64,000 nt of DNA from Acidobacteria bacterium AB60. Lineage in GTDB: Bacteria > Acidobacteriota > Terriglobia > Terriglobales > Acidobacteriaceae. The position numbers and the translations under genes were made by a program. Location of the stretch: positions 49,802 to 113,801 of the forward strand of contig VANK01000017.1 in assembly GCA_008682415.1 (NCBI GenBank), in the 5' to 3' direction. Below the pieces are notes generated by a model that did not search any database, was not told the origin of the DNA, and saw only the letters and a program-made list of their open reading frames with translations. This document shows positions 53,271-62,570 of the stretch, in pieces. Each line of letters opens with the position of its first letter. Position 1 is the first letter of the stretch.

Positions 53271-54164
53271 TCAATTCACCCTCATCCTACCCCCATCCTG
53301 ACTCTCCTCCCACGCCCCTCTCTCAATTTCCTCCCGCCCCTTACCCCAATTGGGAAATGGCGCCCGATCCGACCGGCGAAACTCCTCGATCAGCTCCCGG
53401 ATCCGCGTCCGCCGCTGCAGCAGCTTCTCCACCAGCGCCTCCAGCGCGCTCACGTCCCCCCCGTACCACTCCGGCGGAATCTCGTTGGCCGCCGCCCACG
53501 CCGTCTCCTCCGCCATCGTCTCCATCCGGCTCAGCCACGGCTCAAACGACGCCCACCCCGTCACCCCCCGATACACCGCGTTGCGGTAGTACACCCCCCG
53601 CAGCGGCACATCCTCAAACGTCCAATCCCCCGCATGAAAGCAGTACCCGTAGTCGATGAACACCGCCCGGTACCGCCGTTCCCGCTGCTTGCGCGCGAAC
53701 ACCGCCTGCCGCCCGTTGGCGTTCCCCGTCCACTTGTCCAGCGCCAGGATCCCCGCAAACTCCGCCGCGTTCTTCACCTCGCCCAGCTGCTCCTCGGGCA
53801 GGAAATCCACCACCTGCCCCGGCATCAGCCCGCCCACAAACCGCGACCCGAACTGCAGACCCGCCCGGCACCGCTCCCGCCGTCGCCCCAGGTCCATCTC
53901 CAGCTCCGGGGTGTTGGCGATCAGCCACTCCGACACCTCCATCAGCTCGGCGTGCGGCGCCGTCAATCCTGCCGCCGCCGCCAGCCGCGTCGCCAGCAGC
54001 TCATTGGCCAGCACCCGCACATGCTGCGGATTGTTCTGGAACTTCACCACGTACACGTGCCCATCCGCGCCCAGCATCAGCTGTCCCTGCGCGCCCCCGC
54101 GCATTCGCCGGATATGCTGCACCGCCACGATCGCCAATCCGCTCTCTCTCCGATGTCCCTGCAT
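53271..54164 (-). CDS. HipA-like kinase
   Basis: About 297 residues. VAVQHIRRMRGGAQGQLMLG, then the ATP-binding lysine in DGHVYVVKFQNN and RVLANELLATRLAAAAGLTA; the catalytic-loop region is AGILALDKWTGNANGRQAVF (D in LDKWTGNANGRQ, an N-x-x-G-R-Q variant), with the metal Asp in VFIDYGYCF. This is the compact HipA_2 branch, lacking the N-terminal HipA-specific domain. ATG 54164 is used; TTG 54137 with GGAGAG is possible. Its target is unknown; classical HipA phosphorylates GltX. It sits between terminase and DUF3037. Confidence 0.85.
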   Translation of the reverse strand: MQGHRRESGLAIVAVQHIRRMRGGAQGQLMLGADGHVYVVKFQNNPQHVRVLANELLATRLAAAAGLTAPHAELMEVSEWLIANTPELEMDLGRRRERCRAGLQFGSRFVGGLMPGQVVDFLPEEQLGEVKNAAEFAGILALDKWTGNANGRQAVFARKQRERRYRAVFIDYGYCFHAGDWTFEDVPLRGVYYRNAVYRGVTGWASFEPWLSRMETMAEETAWAAANEIPPEWYGGDVSALEALVEKLLQRRTRIRELIEEFRRSDRAPFPNWGKGREEIERGAWEESQDGGRMRVN

Positions 54165-54201
54165 TCTACCCGCCGTCGCAGCCGCCCGGCAGTGCACCCC
54201 C

Positions 54202-55830
54202 TCACGCCTCGGAAAAGAACGCCGCCGTGGACGCATCCCATCCGAACGCCGTCGTCCCCCCGTCCCGTCGCGCCACCCCGCGCGCTCCCCGCCTCTTCCC
54301 CAGCAGCTCGTCCCGCACCGCGAACCCCAGTGCCATCGCCATTAGCCGGTCGTCGTACGTCCCAATCTGCGCCCCCGTGCTCCCGTCCCGATGCCGCACA
54401 AAGCACCGGCACTCGTTCAGCAGCGCCCGGCTCATGAAGCACTCCGGACTCTCCACCAGCGCCGCTCCCAGCCGCCCCAGCATCAGCGGCCGGCTCAGCG
54501 ACGTCGTCAGCCAACCCAGCTGCCCCTCCTGCTTGTAGATCCGCGGATACCGGCACACCTGCTCCAGCAGCGCCAGCACCCCCGACCCGTGATTGTTCCG
54601 CTCCACCGCGATCACCGCCTCGTTGTACTCCCGCCCCAGCTCCACCAGGACCTGCGCCAGTTCCAGCCCCCCCATGTGCGCCGCCAGCTCCGCGCACTGC
54701 ATCCCCGTCTCCAGGTCCAGCACCTGCACCGCCGAGTAGTCCCCTTCGCATCCCCCGCCCGCCGGATCCGCCGCCACCACGTACCGCTTCCCCTCCAGCG
54801 GCGGAAGCCACACCGTCATCTGCCCGTTCAGCCGCGGCGACCCCCCCGGCACACGCCCCAGCCGCGCCTCAATCGCATCCCGCTCGAACACCGAATCCCC
54901 GCTCGCCAGAAAGCACCGCTCCGCGTCCTCCGCATACTCCTGCCGCGCCAGCATCCTGAAGTTCGCCCGCACCTGCCGCCGGAACCCGATCTGCTCCGCG
55001 TCCAGCCCCTCGCGCTCCATCAGCTCGCGCTCCTCCTCCGTCAGCGAGCTCGCCTCCACCGCCGCCCCGCGATACCGCGCCTCCAGCCACCACGGAAAGA
55101 AGTGCCGCACCATCCCCGTCTCCGGGGCCGTCTGCCACTCGTCGTAAAAACAGCCGCCCATCCCCTCCGGCGTCGACTCCAGAATCTCCTCCGCCCCCGG
55201 CGCCAGCGCCGCCCGCAATCCCGCCAGAATCTCCGCCGGACTCTTCGGCCACCGCGCCAGCTCCGAGCAGTGCAGGTTCTGCACCGTCAATCCCCGCCCC
55301 GCGTTGCGATCCCCCGCCGTCACTACCCGGTACTGCGAGTCGATCAGCGGAAACACAATCTGCCGCGCATTCGCCCGCGAGGTCTCCAGCGGCCCCTCCC
55401 GCAGCACATCCGGCATCCACTCCAGAAACCGGTGCACGATGCGGAAGATCTCCTCCGCCGACTCCCGCGAGTGCGCCACCTGCAGCGTCAACGTCCCCGG
55501 GTGCGTAATCGTCTTCAGGAAAAACCGCGCCGCCGTCCACGTCGTCAGCCCCACCTGCCGCGCCTTCAGCACAATGTTCCGCTGCCCCCGCCGCCGCTCG
55601 AACAACTGCTGCACCGGGTTGGCCTCCAGCGGCGCCACCGATCCGTCCCGCATCCGCACCCGCAGCCACGTCCGCGCCAGCGTCATCGCCACCGTCTCGC
55701 CCTGCAGGCTCGTGGGACGCGCATCCAGCAGGCGCCCCAGCCCCTCCAGATCCCCCGCCGTCAGGCTCTCCGTCTGCAGCAGTGCTGCCAGATCCGCGCC
55801 CGTCCCCACTCCCTCTCTCATTGCCGCCAC
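54202..55830 (-). CDS. Terminase large subunit
   Basis: A 542-residue DNA-packaging motor. The ATPase has the variant Walker A VLKARQVGLTT (~85-95) and SRESAEEIFRIVHRF; the nuclease has AADPAGGGCEGDYSAVQVLD (~353-372) and GTYDDRLMAMALGFA (acidic residues of the RNase H fold). GTG start at 55830 with AGGAG. A small terminase is not recognisable beside it. Confidence 0.92.
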   Translation of the reverse strand: MAAMREGVGTGADLAALLQTESLTAGDLEGLGRLLDARPTSLQGETVAMTLARTWLRVRMRDGSVAPLEANPVQQLFERRRGQRNIVLKARQVGLTTWTAARFFLKTITHPGTLTLQVAHSRESAEEIFRIVHRFLEWMPDVLREGPLETSRANARQIVFPLIDSQYRVVTAGDRNAGRGLTVQNLHCSELARWPKSPAEILAGLRAALAPGAEEILESTPEGMGGCFYDEWQTAPETGMVRHFFPWWLEARYRGAAVEASSLTEEERELMEREGLDAEQIGFRRQVRANFRMLARQEYAEDAERCFLASGDSVFERDAIEARLGRVPGGSPRLNGQMTVWLPPLEGKRYVVAADPAGGGCEGDYSAVQVLDLETGMQCAELAAHMGGLELAQVLVELGREYNEAVIAVERNNHGSGVLALLEQVCRYPRIYKQEGQLGWLTTSLSRPLMLGRLGAALVESPECFMSRALLNECRCFVRHRDGSTGAQIGTYDDRLMAMALGFAVRDELLGKRRGARGVARRDGGTTAFGWDASTAAFFSEA

Positions 55831-56011
55831 CCGCTCCTCTCAGAGAAAAAGGGCAGCCCCCTGCGGCAAGAACGCCTGCCCGCGTTCTGCCCAGGAGCTG
55901 CCCCCATGCCGCGCTGCCGCGCCGCAATCTCGCCTCTCATCATCCGCCGTGGCGCGCTCGCCGCACCCGGCTCCTCGTCCGGAACCCGCCTTTCCGTCCC
56001 GGCGTCCCTCT

Positions 56012-59000
56012 CTACTTCAGCAACTCCAGCGTGGCCGCATAGTTGAACACCGGCGAGCCCGCGATGCCGGAGAACTGAAGCTGCAGGCTGACGGTCGTGC
56101 CGCCGTCCGCAAACAGCGTTCCCCCGTTCCAGCATCCGTCTTTGTACGCCCAACCGGTCGCTGACGTCGTTCCCACCCAGAAGCCTCCCACTTGATGACC
56201 GCTCGTGTAGTAAATCTCATAGGTGGTGAACGTCCCCGCCGTCGCCGCCGTGGCCACATCCACATGCGCGCACATCCGGTACATGTGCCCCGCTCCGGGC
56301 GGCGTGCTGTAGCTCAGCATCGCCACGTTGGCTGATCCGTTGGACGTCCCCGCACTGCTGGCCACAATGCCCGCGCCGCTGCCGCTCACCGACGTAATCG
56401 TGCCGTCCGCCCCGCAGGTGATCGTCGAACCGTCGCACTTCATTCCTCCCAGCGTGCTGGTGGTCGCCGCCGGCAGCGTGTAGGTGGAGTTATGGCAGGC
56501 CCCATCCGCCCCCAGGTACATGGCTCCCGAACATCCCGTGAATAGCGCCGCGATCTGCGCCGCCGTGTACGTGCTGGCAGGCGTGTAGTGCTGCGCGCCG
56601 TTGGTGTCGATGTACTGCACCACCTGCCCGCTCGTCGCTCCTCCCGCGCCCTGCACCGTCGTGCTGTTGGCATCGGGCAGATTCACCGCCCGGTTGCCCG
56701 TCCCGCTGAACGTCAGGCTTGCGCAGTACGCCGTTCCGCTTGCACAGGAGTAGAACCCCGACTTTGCGTACAGGCCGACATTTGCGTTCACGCTCCCCGT
56801 GTACCAGTCCAGCGCATCGGCATAACTTGATCCTCCGTTCGAGGAGGCGTACAACGATCCGCCGCCCGATGCCGCCTGGATCTTCGCAGTGACCGCATTC
56901 AGGTTGCTGGTGCCGAAAGGTCCCTTCAGCGTGATCGGGTAGTTCGAGGAGTTCACCCCCGCATCCCCGACGGAGATGCCCTGCGGAAACGATTCGGGCG
57001 AGGTGAGATTCATGTTTTGAGCGGCCTGTGCGTTTGCCCCGCCGCCCCCATTGCCGCGCCACGAGACGCACTTGGGATCGCCCTGGCTGTTGATCGACCA
57101 CAACACACGGTTGAACGCCGAACTGCCGCTGTACGAAACAGTGTCCACAGACGCTTGCCCTCCAGGGAAGGCCGTGGAGCACTCCACAAACTTCATCGCC
57201 CCTTCCAGCGAAGTGGCCGTTCGATACGGGTCATTCGTTCCGGTGAGCGGAGACATGCCTTCCGACCCCGCATTCCAGAACTTCATGCTGCCGATGTTGC
57301 AGCAGAAGAGACCCCGGAACGTCTGCTTCACGTCAAGATGCTCCACCGTCGCCGCGCCTGTGCCGCGGTTGTCGCGGGTCAGAATCAGCATTCCCCAGCC
57401 GGAGATACCCGGGTCCGCATGACTGTTTGCGGTTTGAGGTAAAGTGAAGTTCGCTCCCGTCTGCCTCTGGCTTGCGGCCGCCGGAAACTTCGGCGCCTCC
57501 ATAAAGTCCGTGTTATAGGCCGATGCGGAGCTCAGCCAGATGTTCTGGTCGAACCAGTTGTCGAGATTCTGGCAATTCGCCGTGTATGTGTTTGACAGGC
57601 GGGAGATGACATCCTTGACCGAGGTTGCATCAAAGAAGCCGCCCCCGCCCGATGCCCAGTCACTGCGGTGCGCCCACATGCCGCCATTCACCCACGACGC
57701 GCATCCTGAAAACGTCAGGCCATCCACCTTGAAGCCAAGGTCGGTCGCCCAGGTGTACATGCCCCAGTTGGTGTTGAAGGTGACGTCTTGAATCAGGCCG
57801 TAGTTCGCATTCATCGGCCACATCGCCCCGATGTTTGCACCGTTGAGAATCAGATTCTTGACGTCGTAGTAAGCGTACACGCCGCCCAGAAGAGCCGGCT
57901 GATTGCTATTCACCGACTTCAAGTCCCACGATCCCGTCAGGTTCGTGCCGCCTCCGCGCGACGACGCGTGCCCGGTCCACGAGACGCTCGTTCCGGTGTA
58001 AACGTGCACCGGCACCTTCTGCGGCGCCAGAGGAGCCATATTCGAGCACTGCTGCCACCCGCCTGAACCGTCCGGACAGGCATACGGCCCAAAGACAATC
58101 ACAGGCGCGGAGGTGCAGCCGCTCGCGTTCGTCGTAATCGTCATGCTGACGATCTGGCCGGACGCATTGGATGTCGCGTTTCCGGTAGCGACATAGGTCG
58201 GGCGGCCCGCTCCCGAACTGAGTGTGTTGCACCCGCTCGTCCCCTGCAATGCATACCACGGCTGTGCGCTCGAAGAACTCACGGGGTACCCGCCGCCCCC
58301 AGCCGTCACCACAGGGACGTTCAGGCTGCCGCCGTTCAGCGTAACGGTCGCCGCTGCGCCATCGCCCCCCAGGGCCTGGACCGCGAGCGTCGGCGCAGAC
58401 ACAAAGCCAAACCCGCCATGCACCACGGTAGCGCTTCTGATCACGCCGCTGCTGTCGGCATTCGCCAGGACGTAGGCCTGTCCGCAGGCGTAGACCCCGT
58501 TGCAGCCTCCCGAGATGCTCACCTGGTTCTGACTGTTCGGTGTGTAGTGAGCTCCCCCGTTGTTAATCGTCACGCTTACGATCTGCCCCGCCGTCGCGCC
58601 CGAACCAAGAACCGGGCTAAGCGAAGCGCCCGAACCGCCGGCGTTGGTTCCATAACCGCCATCATCCTGCGCGGTAGGCAGAATGTAGTAAGGCGCGGTG
58701 AAGAATCCAAAGTTCCCCGCCGGTACCTCGCAGGCCCCGCCCCCCGTCAGCGTATAGGCTGCTGCTCCGCAGCCATTGAATGCCCCCAGGCCGGACAGAG
58801 TCGCGTTATCGGTACCGAACGTCACCCCGCCCGAAAACGAGTTGAGCGCCGCTTTGCTCAGCGTGACATTCGACCCGTTCACACTGACGATCTGCGCCAC
58901 ATTGTTCGTGCTCCAGTTGGAAAGCGCAGTGTACGGGACGTCCGCGAAGGGTTGCGCCGTGGGGTTCTGCACGCTGATCCACTGCCCCGCCACAGGCATG

Positions 59001-61918
59001 CCGGCGCCGTACAACGATAGGCTCATGGTGTTGCTCCCGGCGCTCATCGTCCCCGTGAAGTAAAACGTTCCAGAGCTGTTGGAAATATTGCTCTTTGCGT
59101 CTCCAACCGCGCCATACGCGCGCACGCTGTAGGTAAGCACCGCCGCATTGGCGCTCGCAGCCTGGTGCCCGCTTGGCTGGTCCGAGCCCAGCGCCACACT
59201 CTGCGCGGAAACATTCTGGGCCTGCACCTGTCCGGAGAAGGTGGCATTCGCCCCGCTCAGATCTCCGCTTAAAGTGCCCCCCGTGAGAGCCAGCCCTCCC
59301 AGGCTCGCCAGTGCCCCTGCTGCCGTGGTTGCCCCCGTTCCGCCGGCGCTGATGGGAACCGACGCCACACCCGACAGCGCGCTGCCGTTGCTCGGGTAGT
59401 AGGCAATCTGCCCCGTCGTGCCCGCGCCCACGCTGTTGCCTGCGCACGCCGCCCCCGTGTTGCTCAGGTAGCCCGCGTTGTCGATCTGCACGCAGTTCTT
59501 GCCGCTGCCCGATGCCAGCCCCGGAAACTTGATCCCCGTGGTCCCGTTGAAGCTCGCATACAGGCTGCTGCTGCTGCCGCCATACACGTTGAATGCGGAC
59601 CCCGACCCCGGCTCGTAGTTCACCCGCACCACGCCCGTGTTATTGGCCGCGTCGATGTACGTGTCGCCGCTGTTGGTCGATTGATAGGCCTTGAAGCTGT
59701 CCACCCCTCCTACCGCCGAGTTCAGCGCCCAGTTATTGCTCGCGTCCTTCACCAGGTACCACTGGCTCGCCCCGTTCCAGTCCTTGTAGACCACGCTCTC
59801 CTTCTGCGGCGCCGTGGCCCCGGCCTGCAGCAGGTAGTCGATCTCGGCATCGGCCTGGTTCTTCACGGACGGTGAGCCGCTAAAGGTGGTGACTCCGCCC
59901 ACGCGCAGCGTGCCGGTGAACTGGGCGTTGCCGGCGTTGTCCACCGTGGCCACCGTAGTGCTGGCCGGACCGCCCGACCCAAACACCACGCCGCCCGAGC
60001 CCGCGTTGTTCGATCCGTTCAGCACGATCGCGCCCGTGCCCGCCGCGTTGATTACCGTCTGGTTGTTGGTGCCGCTCTGCGCGCTGTTGTACTGCCCGAT
60101 GGAGAGGCGGTTCACGTTGTTCAGCTCATCCAGCACCTGGTAAAACTGCTCCCCCGCGGTCGCGTCGCTGAGCCCCGTCGTCCAGCGATAGCCCAGGTCC
60201 GTCTGGTAGCGCTCCTGCAGGCCGCGCTCGTTCCCGCTCCCGATGCCCAGCCGGTAGTGATTGATCACGGTCGCGTCCTGCTGGCTTCCGTACCAGTCGC
60301 CATTCAGCCCGTTGAAGCTGCGATGGAAGGTGTCCAGAAAACTGTTGCGCGTGCCGTTGTCCGTCAGCTTGCCGGTGAACATCGTGCCGCCGGTCATCCA
60401 GTTGTTGTAGGCGCTCCCCGCGTCCGCCACCACCTGGTAGGTCGAGTTCTCGTTGCGCAGCCCCACGATGGTGTTGTTCTGCGCGTTCGGCCCCAGATGC
60501 AGCGCCGTCGCGCAGCCCTCCACATCGCCGCCCGTAATCATGTTCCCGTCGCCCTGCTGCAGGTTGATCCCCGTCGTCCCCGCGATGGGATTGCCGTTGC
60601 TGGTCGGACACGCGATGTGCAACCGGACAAAAGTGCTCGCATTCACCCAGTCGGTCGGCGCCGGATTCGCCACCTGGTGGCCGATGCCGTTGATCGCCGT
60701 CTGATACCCGCTGACCTCCACATCGGTCAGCGTGCCGCCCGTGTAGTTGCCCGTTCCATCCAGCGTGATGCCCGTCTGGTTCGCATTGCCCAGCAGGTAC
60801 AGCGACTCGAGATGCAGCTCCTGCGCGCGCCATAACGCGATGGCCTGCGCCGTCGCAGCCGTCGCCGGCGTCGTATTGATGACCACATTGTCCAGGTGGA
60901 ACCCCAGGGTGTTCGCGGCGTAGGTTGAGTCGCCCGCCTGGATCATCGCCGCGCTGCCGGAGTAGAGGAAGACCGTCCCCCCCTGGTTGCCGCTGGCTGC
61001 CGTCGTGCCCCGCGACGCGCATCCGTGCAGCGTCACGTTGCGCGTGCCCGCCGTCACCACGATCTGGCTGGCGGTAGCGATCGTCGCGCACGGCAGGTTC
61101 ACCGTCGCGTTCGCCTTTCCGATCGTCACGTTCGACGCCATCGCCAGCGTCCCGGAGAAGTTGCGCGCATCGCACGTGCCTCCATACGTGCCGTTCAGCG
61201 CGTTGATGCAGGCCTGCAGCTTGGCGCCGAAGTCGCCGCCCGGAACGAACTGGTCGGCCTGGTACGCGGCCCCCAGTTGCAGCGCCGTGAGCGCGCCCGT
61301 CGCCGCGCCGCCGTTGACGGAGAGCGCCTGGCCGAGCTGGTTGTCGACGTACCGCTTGGTGGCCGCCTGGGTGGGCGCGCTGGGGTCGCCATTGAGATAG
61401 AGCGGGCCGGTGAGGTTGCCGCCGGAGGCGGTGAGCTGGCTGCCGATGGCCTGGGCCACCGTCTGATCCACGTAGGTCTTCGACACCGCCTGCACGGCCT
61501 GTGCCGCGGGCATCACGGTGGCGCGCACCGCGGCCAGGCTGGCCTGCGCCGCCGCGGGCACTACCCAGTATTCCGTGCTGGTGGCGCCGTCGCTCAGGTG
61601 GTAGACCGCGGTGTAATAAAGTCCTGCCGGCGTGGCCCCGGCATTGGGTGCGAGCTTCACGCTCACAAAGCCGTCGGCGCCGATGGCCGCGTTGAGGCGT
61701 CCGGCCGCCACCGCCTGGTTGGCGGCGGTGGTGAACGCGGGCCAGCTCAACTGCAGGCTTCCGGAGGCCGGGGCGCCCGAGGCCAGGTAGACCGTGCCCT
61801 GCACGGTGGTGGTGCCGAAGGCCTGCGCTCCGAGCGCCCCCGGAAGGGCGCACAGCAATAGGGCGATGCCGGATCCGGCCAGGCCGGCCATCCCGAGCTT
61901 TTGAACGATGTGCGTCAT
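56012..61918 (-). CDS. Giant exported beta-helix protein with tail-fibre motifs
   Basis: A 1968-residue protein. A signal peptide (KLGMAGLAGSGIALLLCALP..GALGAQ) precedes phage tail-fibre motifs: SKTYVDQTVAQAIG, TQAATKRYVDNQLG and later PISAGGTGATTAAGALASLG. Two right-handed beta-helix regions follow: ~250-690 and, after TYSVRAYGAVGDAKSNISNS (~960, pectate_lyase_3-like), ~960-1760. The C-terminus ends in a fibre-tip-like beta domain. ATG 61918 is chosen because it exposes the signal. A signal peptide is unusual for a phage fibre, so it may be a surface adhesin recruited from one. Confidence 0.72.
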   Translation of the reverse strand: MTHIVQKLGMAGLAGSGIALLLCALPGALGAQAFGTTTVQGTVYLASGAPASGSLQLSWPAFTTAANQAVAAGRLNAAIGADGFVSVKLAPNAGATPAGLYYTAVYHLSDGATSTEYWVVPAAAQASLAAVRATVMPAAQAVQAVSKTYVDQTVAQAIGSQLTASGGNLTGPLYLNGDPSAPTQAATKRYVDNQLGQALSVNGGAATGALTALQLGAAYQADQFVPGGDFGAKLQACINALNGTYGGTCDARNFSGTLAMASNVTIGKANATVNLPCATIATASQIVVTAGTRNVTLHGCASRGTTAASGNQGGTVFLYSGSAAMIQAGDSTYAANTLGFHLDNVVINTTPATAATAQAIALWRAQELHLESLYLLGNANQTGITLDGTGNYTGGTLTDVEVSGYQTAINGIGHQVANPAPTDWVNASTFVRLHIACPTSNGNPIAGTTGINLQQGDGNMITGGDVEGCATALHLGPNAQNNTIVGLRNENSTYQVVADAGSAYNNWMTGGTMFTGKLTDNGTRNSFLDTFHRSFNGLNGDWYGSQQDATVINHYRLGIGSGNERGLQERYQTDLGYRWTTGLSDATAGEQFYQVLDELNNVNRLSIGQYNSAQSGTNNQTVINAAGTGAIVLNGSNNAGSGGVVFGSGGPASTTVATVDNAGNAQFTGTLRVGGVTTFSGSPSVKNQADAEIDYLLQAGATAPQKESVVYKDWNGASQWYLVKDASNNWALNSAVGGVDSFKAYQSTNSGDTYIDAANNTGVVRVNYEPGSGSAFNVYGGSSSSLYASFNGTTGIKFPGLASGSGKNCVQIDNAGYLSNTGAACAGNSVGAGTTGQIAYYPSNGSALSGVASVPISAGGTGATTAAGALASLGGLALTGGTLSGDLSGANATFSGQVQAQNVSAQSVALGSDQPSGHQAASANAAVLTYSVRAYGAVGDAKSNISNSSGTFYFTGTMSAGSNTMSLSLYGAGMPVAGQWISVQNPTAQPFADVPYTALSNWSTNNVAQIVSVNGSNVTLSKAALNSFSGGVTFGTDNATLSGLGAFNGCGAAAYTLTGGGACEVPAGNFGFFTAPYYILPTAQDDGGYGTNAGGSGASLSPVLGSGATAGQIVSVTINNGGAHYTPNSQNQVSISGGCNGVYACGQAYVLANADSSGVIRSATVVHGGFGFVSAPTLAVQALGGDGAAATVTLNGGSLNVPVVTAGGGGYPVSSSSAQPWYALQGTSGCNTLSSGAGRPTYVATGNATSNASGQIVSMTITTNASGCTSAPVIVFGPYACPDGSGGWQQCSNMAPLAPQKVPVHVYTGTSVSWTGHASSRGGGTNLTGSWDLKSVNSNQPALLGGVYAYYDVKNLILNGANIGAMWPMNANYGLIQDVTFNTNWGMYTWATDLGFKVDGLTFSGCASWVNGGMWAHRSDWASGGGGFFDATSVKDVISRLSNTYTANCQNLDNWFDQNIWLSSASAYNTDFMEAPKFPAAASQRQTGANFTLPQTANSHADPGISGWGMLILTRDNRGTGAATVEHLDVKQTFRGLFCCNIGSMKFWNAGSEGMSPLTGTNDPYRTATSLEGAMKFVECSTAFPGGQASVDTVSYSGSSAFNRVLWSINSQGDPKCVSWRGNGGGGANAQAAQNMNLTSPESFPQGISVGDAGVNSSNYPITLKGPFGTSNLNAVTAKIQAASGGGSLYASSNGGSSYADALDWYTGSVNANVGLYAKSGFYSCASGTAYCASLTFSGTGNRAVNLPDANSTTVQGAGGATSGQVVQYIDTNGAQHYTPASTYTAAQIAALFTGCSGAMYLGADGACHNSTYTLPAATTSTLGGMKCDGSTITCGADGTITSVSGSGAGIVASSAGTSNGSANVAMLSYSTPPGAGHMYRMCAHVDVATAATAGTFTTYEIYYTSGHQVGGFWVGTTSATGWAYKDGCWNGGTLFADGGTTVSLQLQFSGIAGSPVFNYAATLELLK

Positions 61919-62075
61919 CTCCGCCGTCTTCTTTCCTTGGTTACTTGAACTCGCCAAAGATCGCCTTCGTAGTTTCCCATCTCCGGCGCGTTCCAACGCG
62001 CCGGAGATGGGACGAGCCGCGGCGCCGGCCTCCCAGGTTCGAGAGGCCGGCGCGCGCGGCCCGCAGCTTTTGCGA

Positions 62076-62453
62076 TCAGTTCACGTACTTCGAGTTGAGT
62101 TTGCCGGAAGAAAGGGCGCCGTACTCCTGTGGCGGCGCGAGGACGCCGGCGGGCATGTCGCCGGGCTGTTCCTCGAACCGGGGTTCCTTCTCCCATTTTT
62201 GGATGACCTTGAGGACGCCCTCGATGGTGGCGGGGTTTTTGATCCACTCCGCCCCTTCAGCGAGGTCGACGAGGAGCCGCGTGGCGCTGGCATTGCCCTC
62301 GAGGGCCTCTTTCACCAGGGCTTTCGCGATCTCGTCGCACTCCTTCTTGACTTGCTCGTCGGCGGCCCGGGACAGCAGTTCCACCCCCGCGCCAGACCCG
62401 CAGTGACTCAGGCCAGTTTTCAGGTTCCGTCGTTGATAGCGATTCCGATTCAT
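62076..62453 (-). CDS. Small protein at the head of the phage-like cluster
   Basis: 125 residues from ATG 62453, which has GGAAGGA upstream. Basic N-terminus (MNRNRYQRRNLKTG), then an amphipathic helical core (EQVKKECDEIAKALVKEALE; LVDLAEGAEWIKNPATIEGV). The pattern is compatible with a small terminase or a DNA-binding protein but nothing is diagnostic. 158 bp separate it from the giant gene. A terminator lies just before its start. Confidence 0.65.
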   Translation of the reverse strand: MNRNRYQRRNLKTGLSHCGSGAGVELLSRAADEQVKKECDEIAKALVKEALEGNASATRLLVDLAEGAEWIKNPATIEGVLKVIQKWEKEPRFEEQPGDMPAGVLAPPQEYGALSSGKLNSKYVN

Positions 62454-62487
62454 TGCAGTCCTTCCGGGACTTGCTCTCCCGCGCAAC

Positions 62488-62522
62488 AAAAAAAACGGCC
62501 ATTCCGTGGGGAATGAGCCGTT
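62488..62522 (-). terminator. Strong terminator just upstream of the small gene at 62453
   Basis: Stem AACGGC(T)CATTCC / GGAATGGCCGTT (one bulge), 4-base loop, then eight T on the minus strand. It ends only 34 nt before the ATG, so it either ends an upstream RNA or works as an attenuator. Confidence 0.8.
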
Positions 62523-62554
62523 TGCAGCCCAAATCGGGGAATTTCCGCGTCGAA

Positions 62555-62570
62555 TGTGATTCAACTCACA
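62555..62570. promoter_or_regulatory. CRP/FNR consensus palindrome
   Basis: TGTGA-TTCAAC-TCACA, a perfect match to TGTGA-N6-TCACA. It shares a 19-nt core, inverted, with the site at 12801. Confidence 0.6.
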
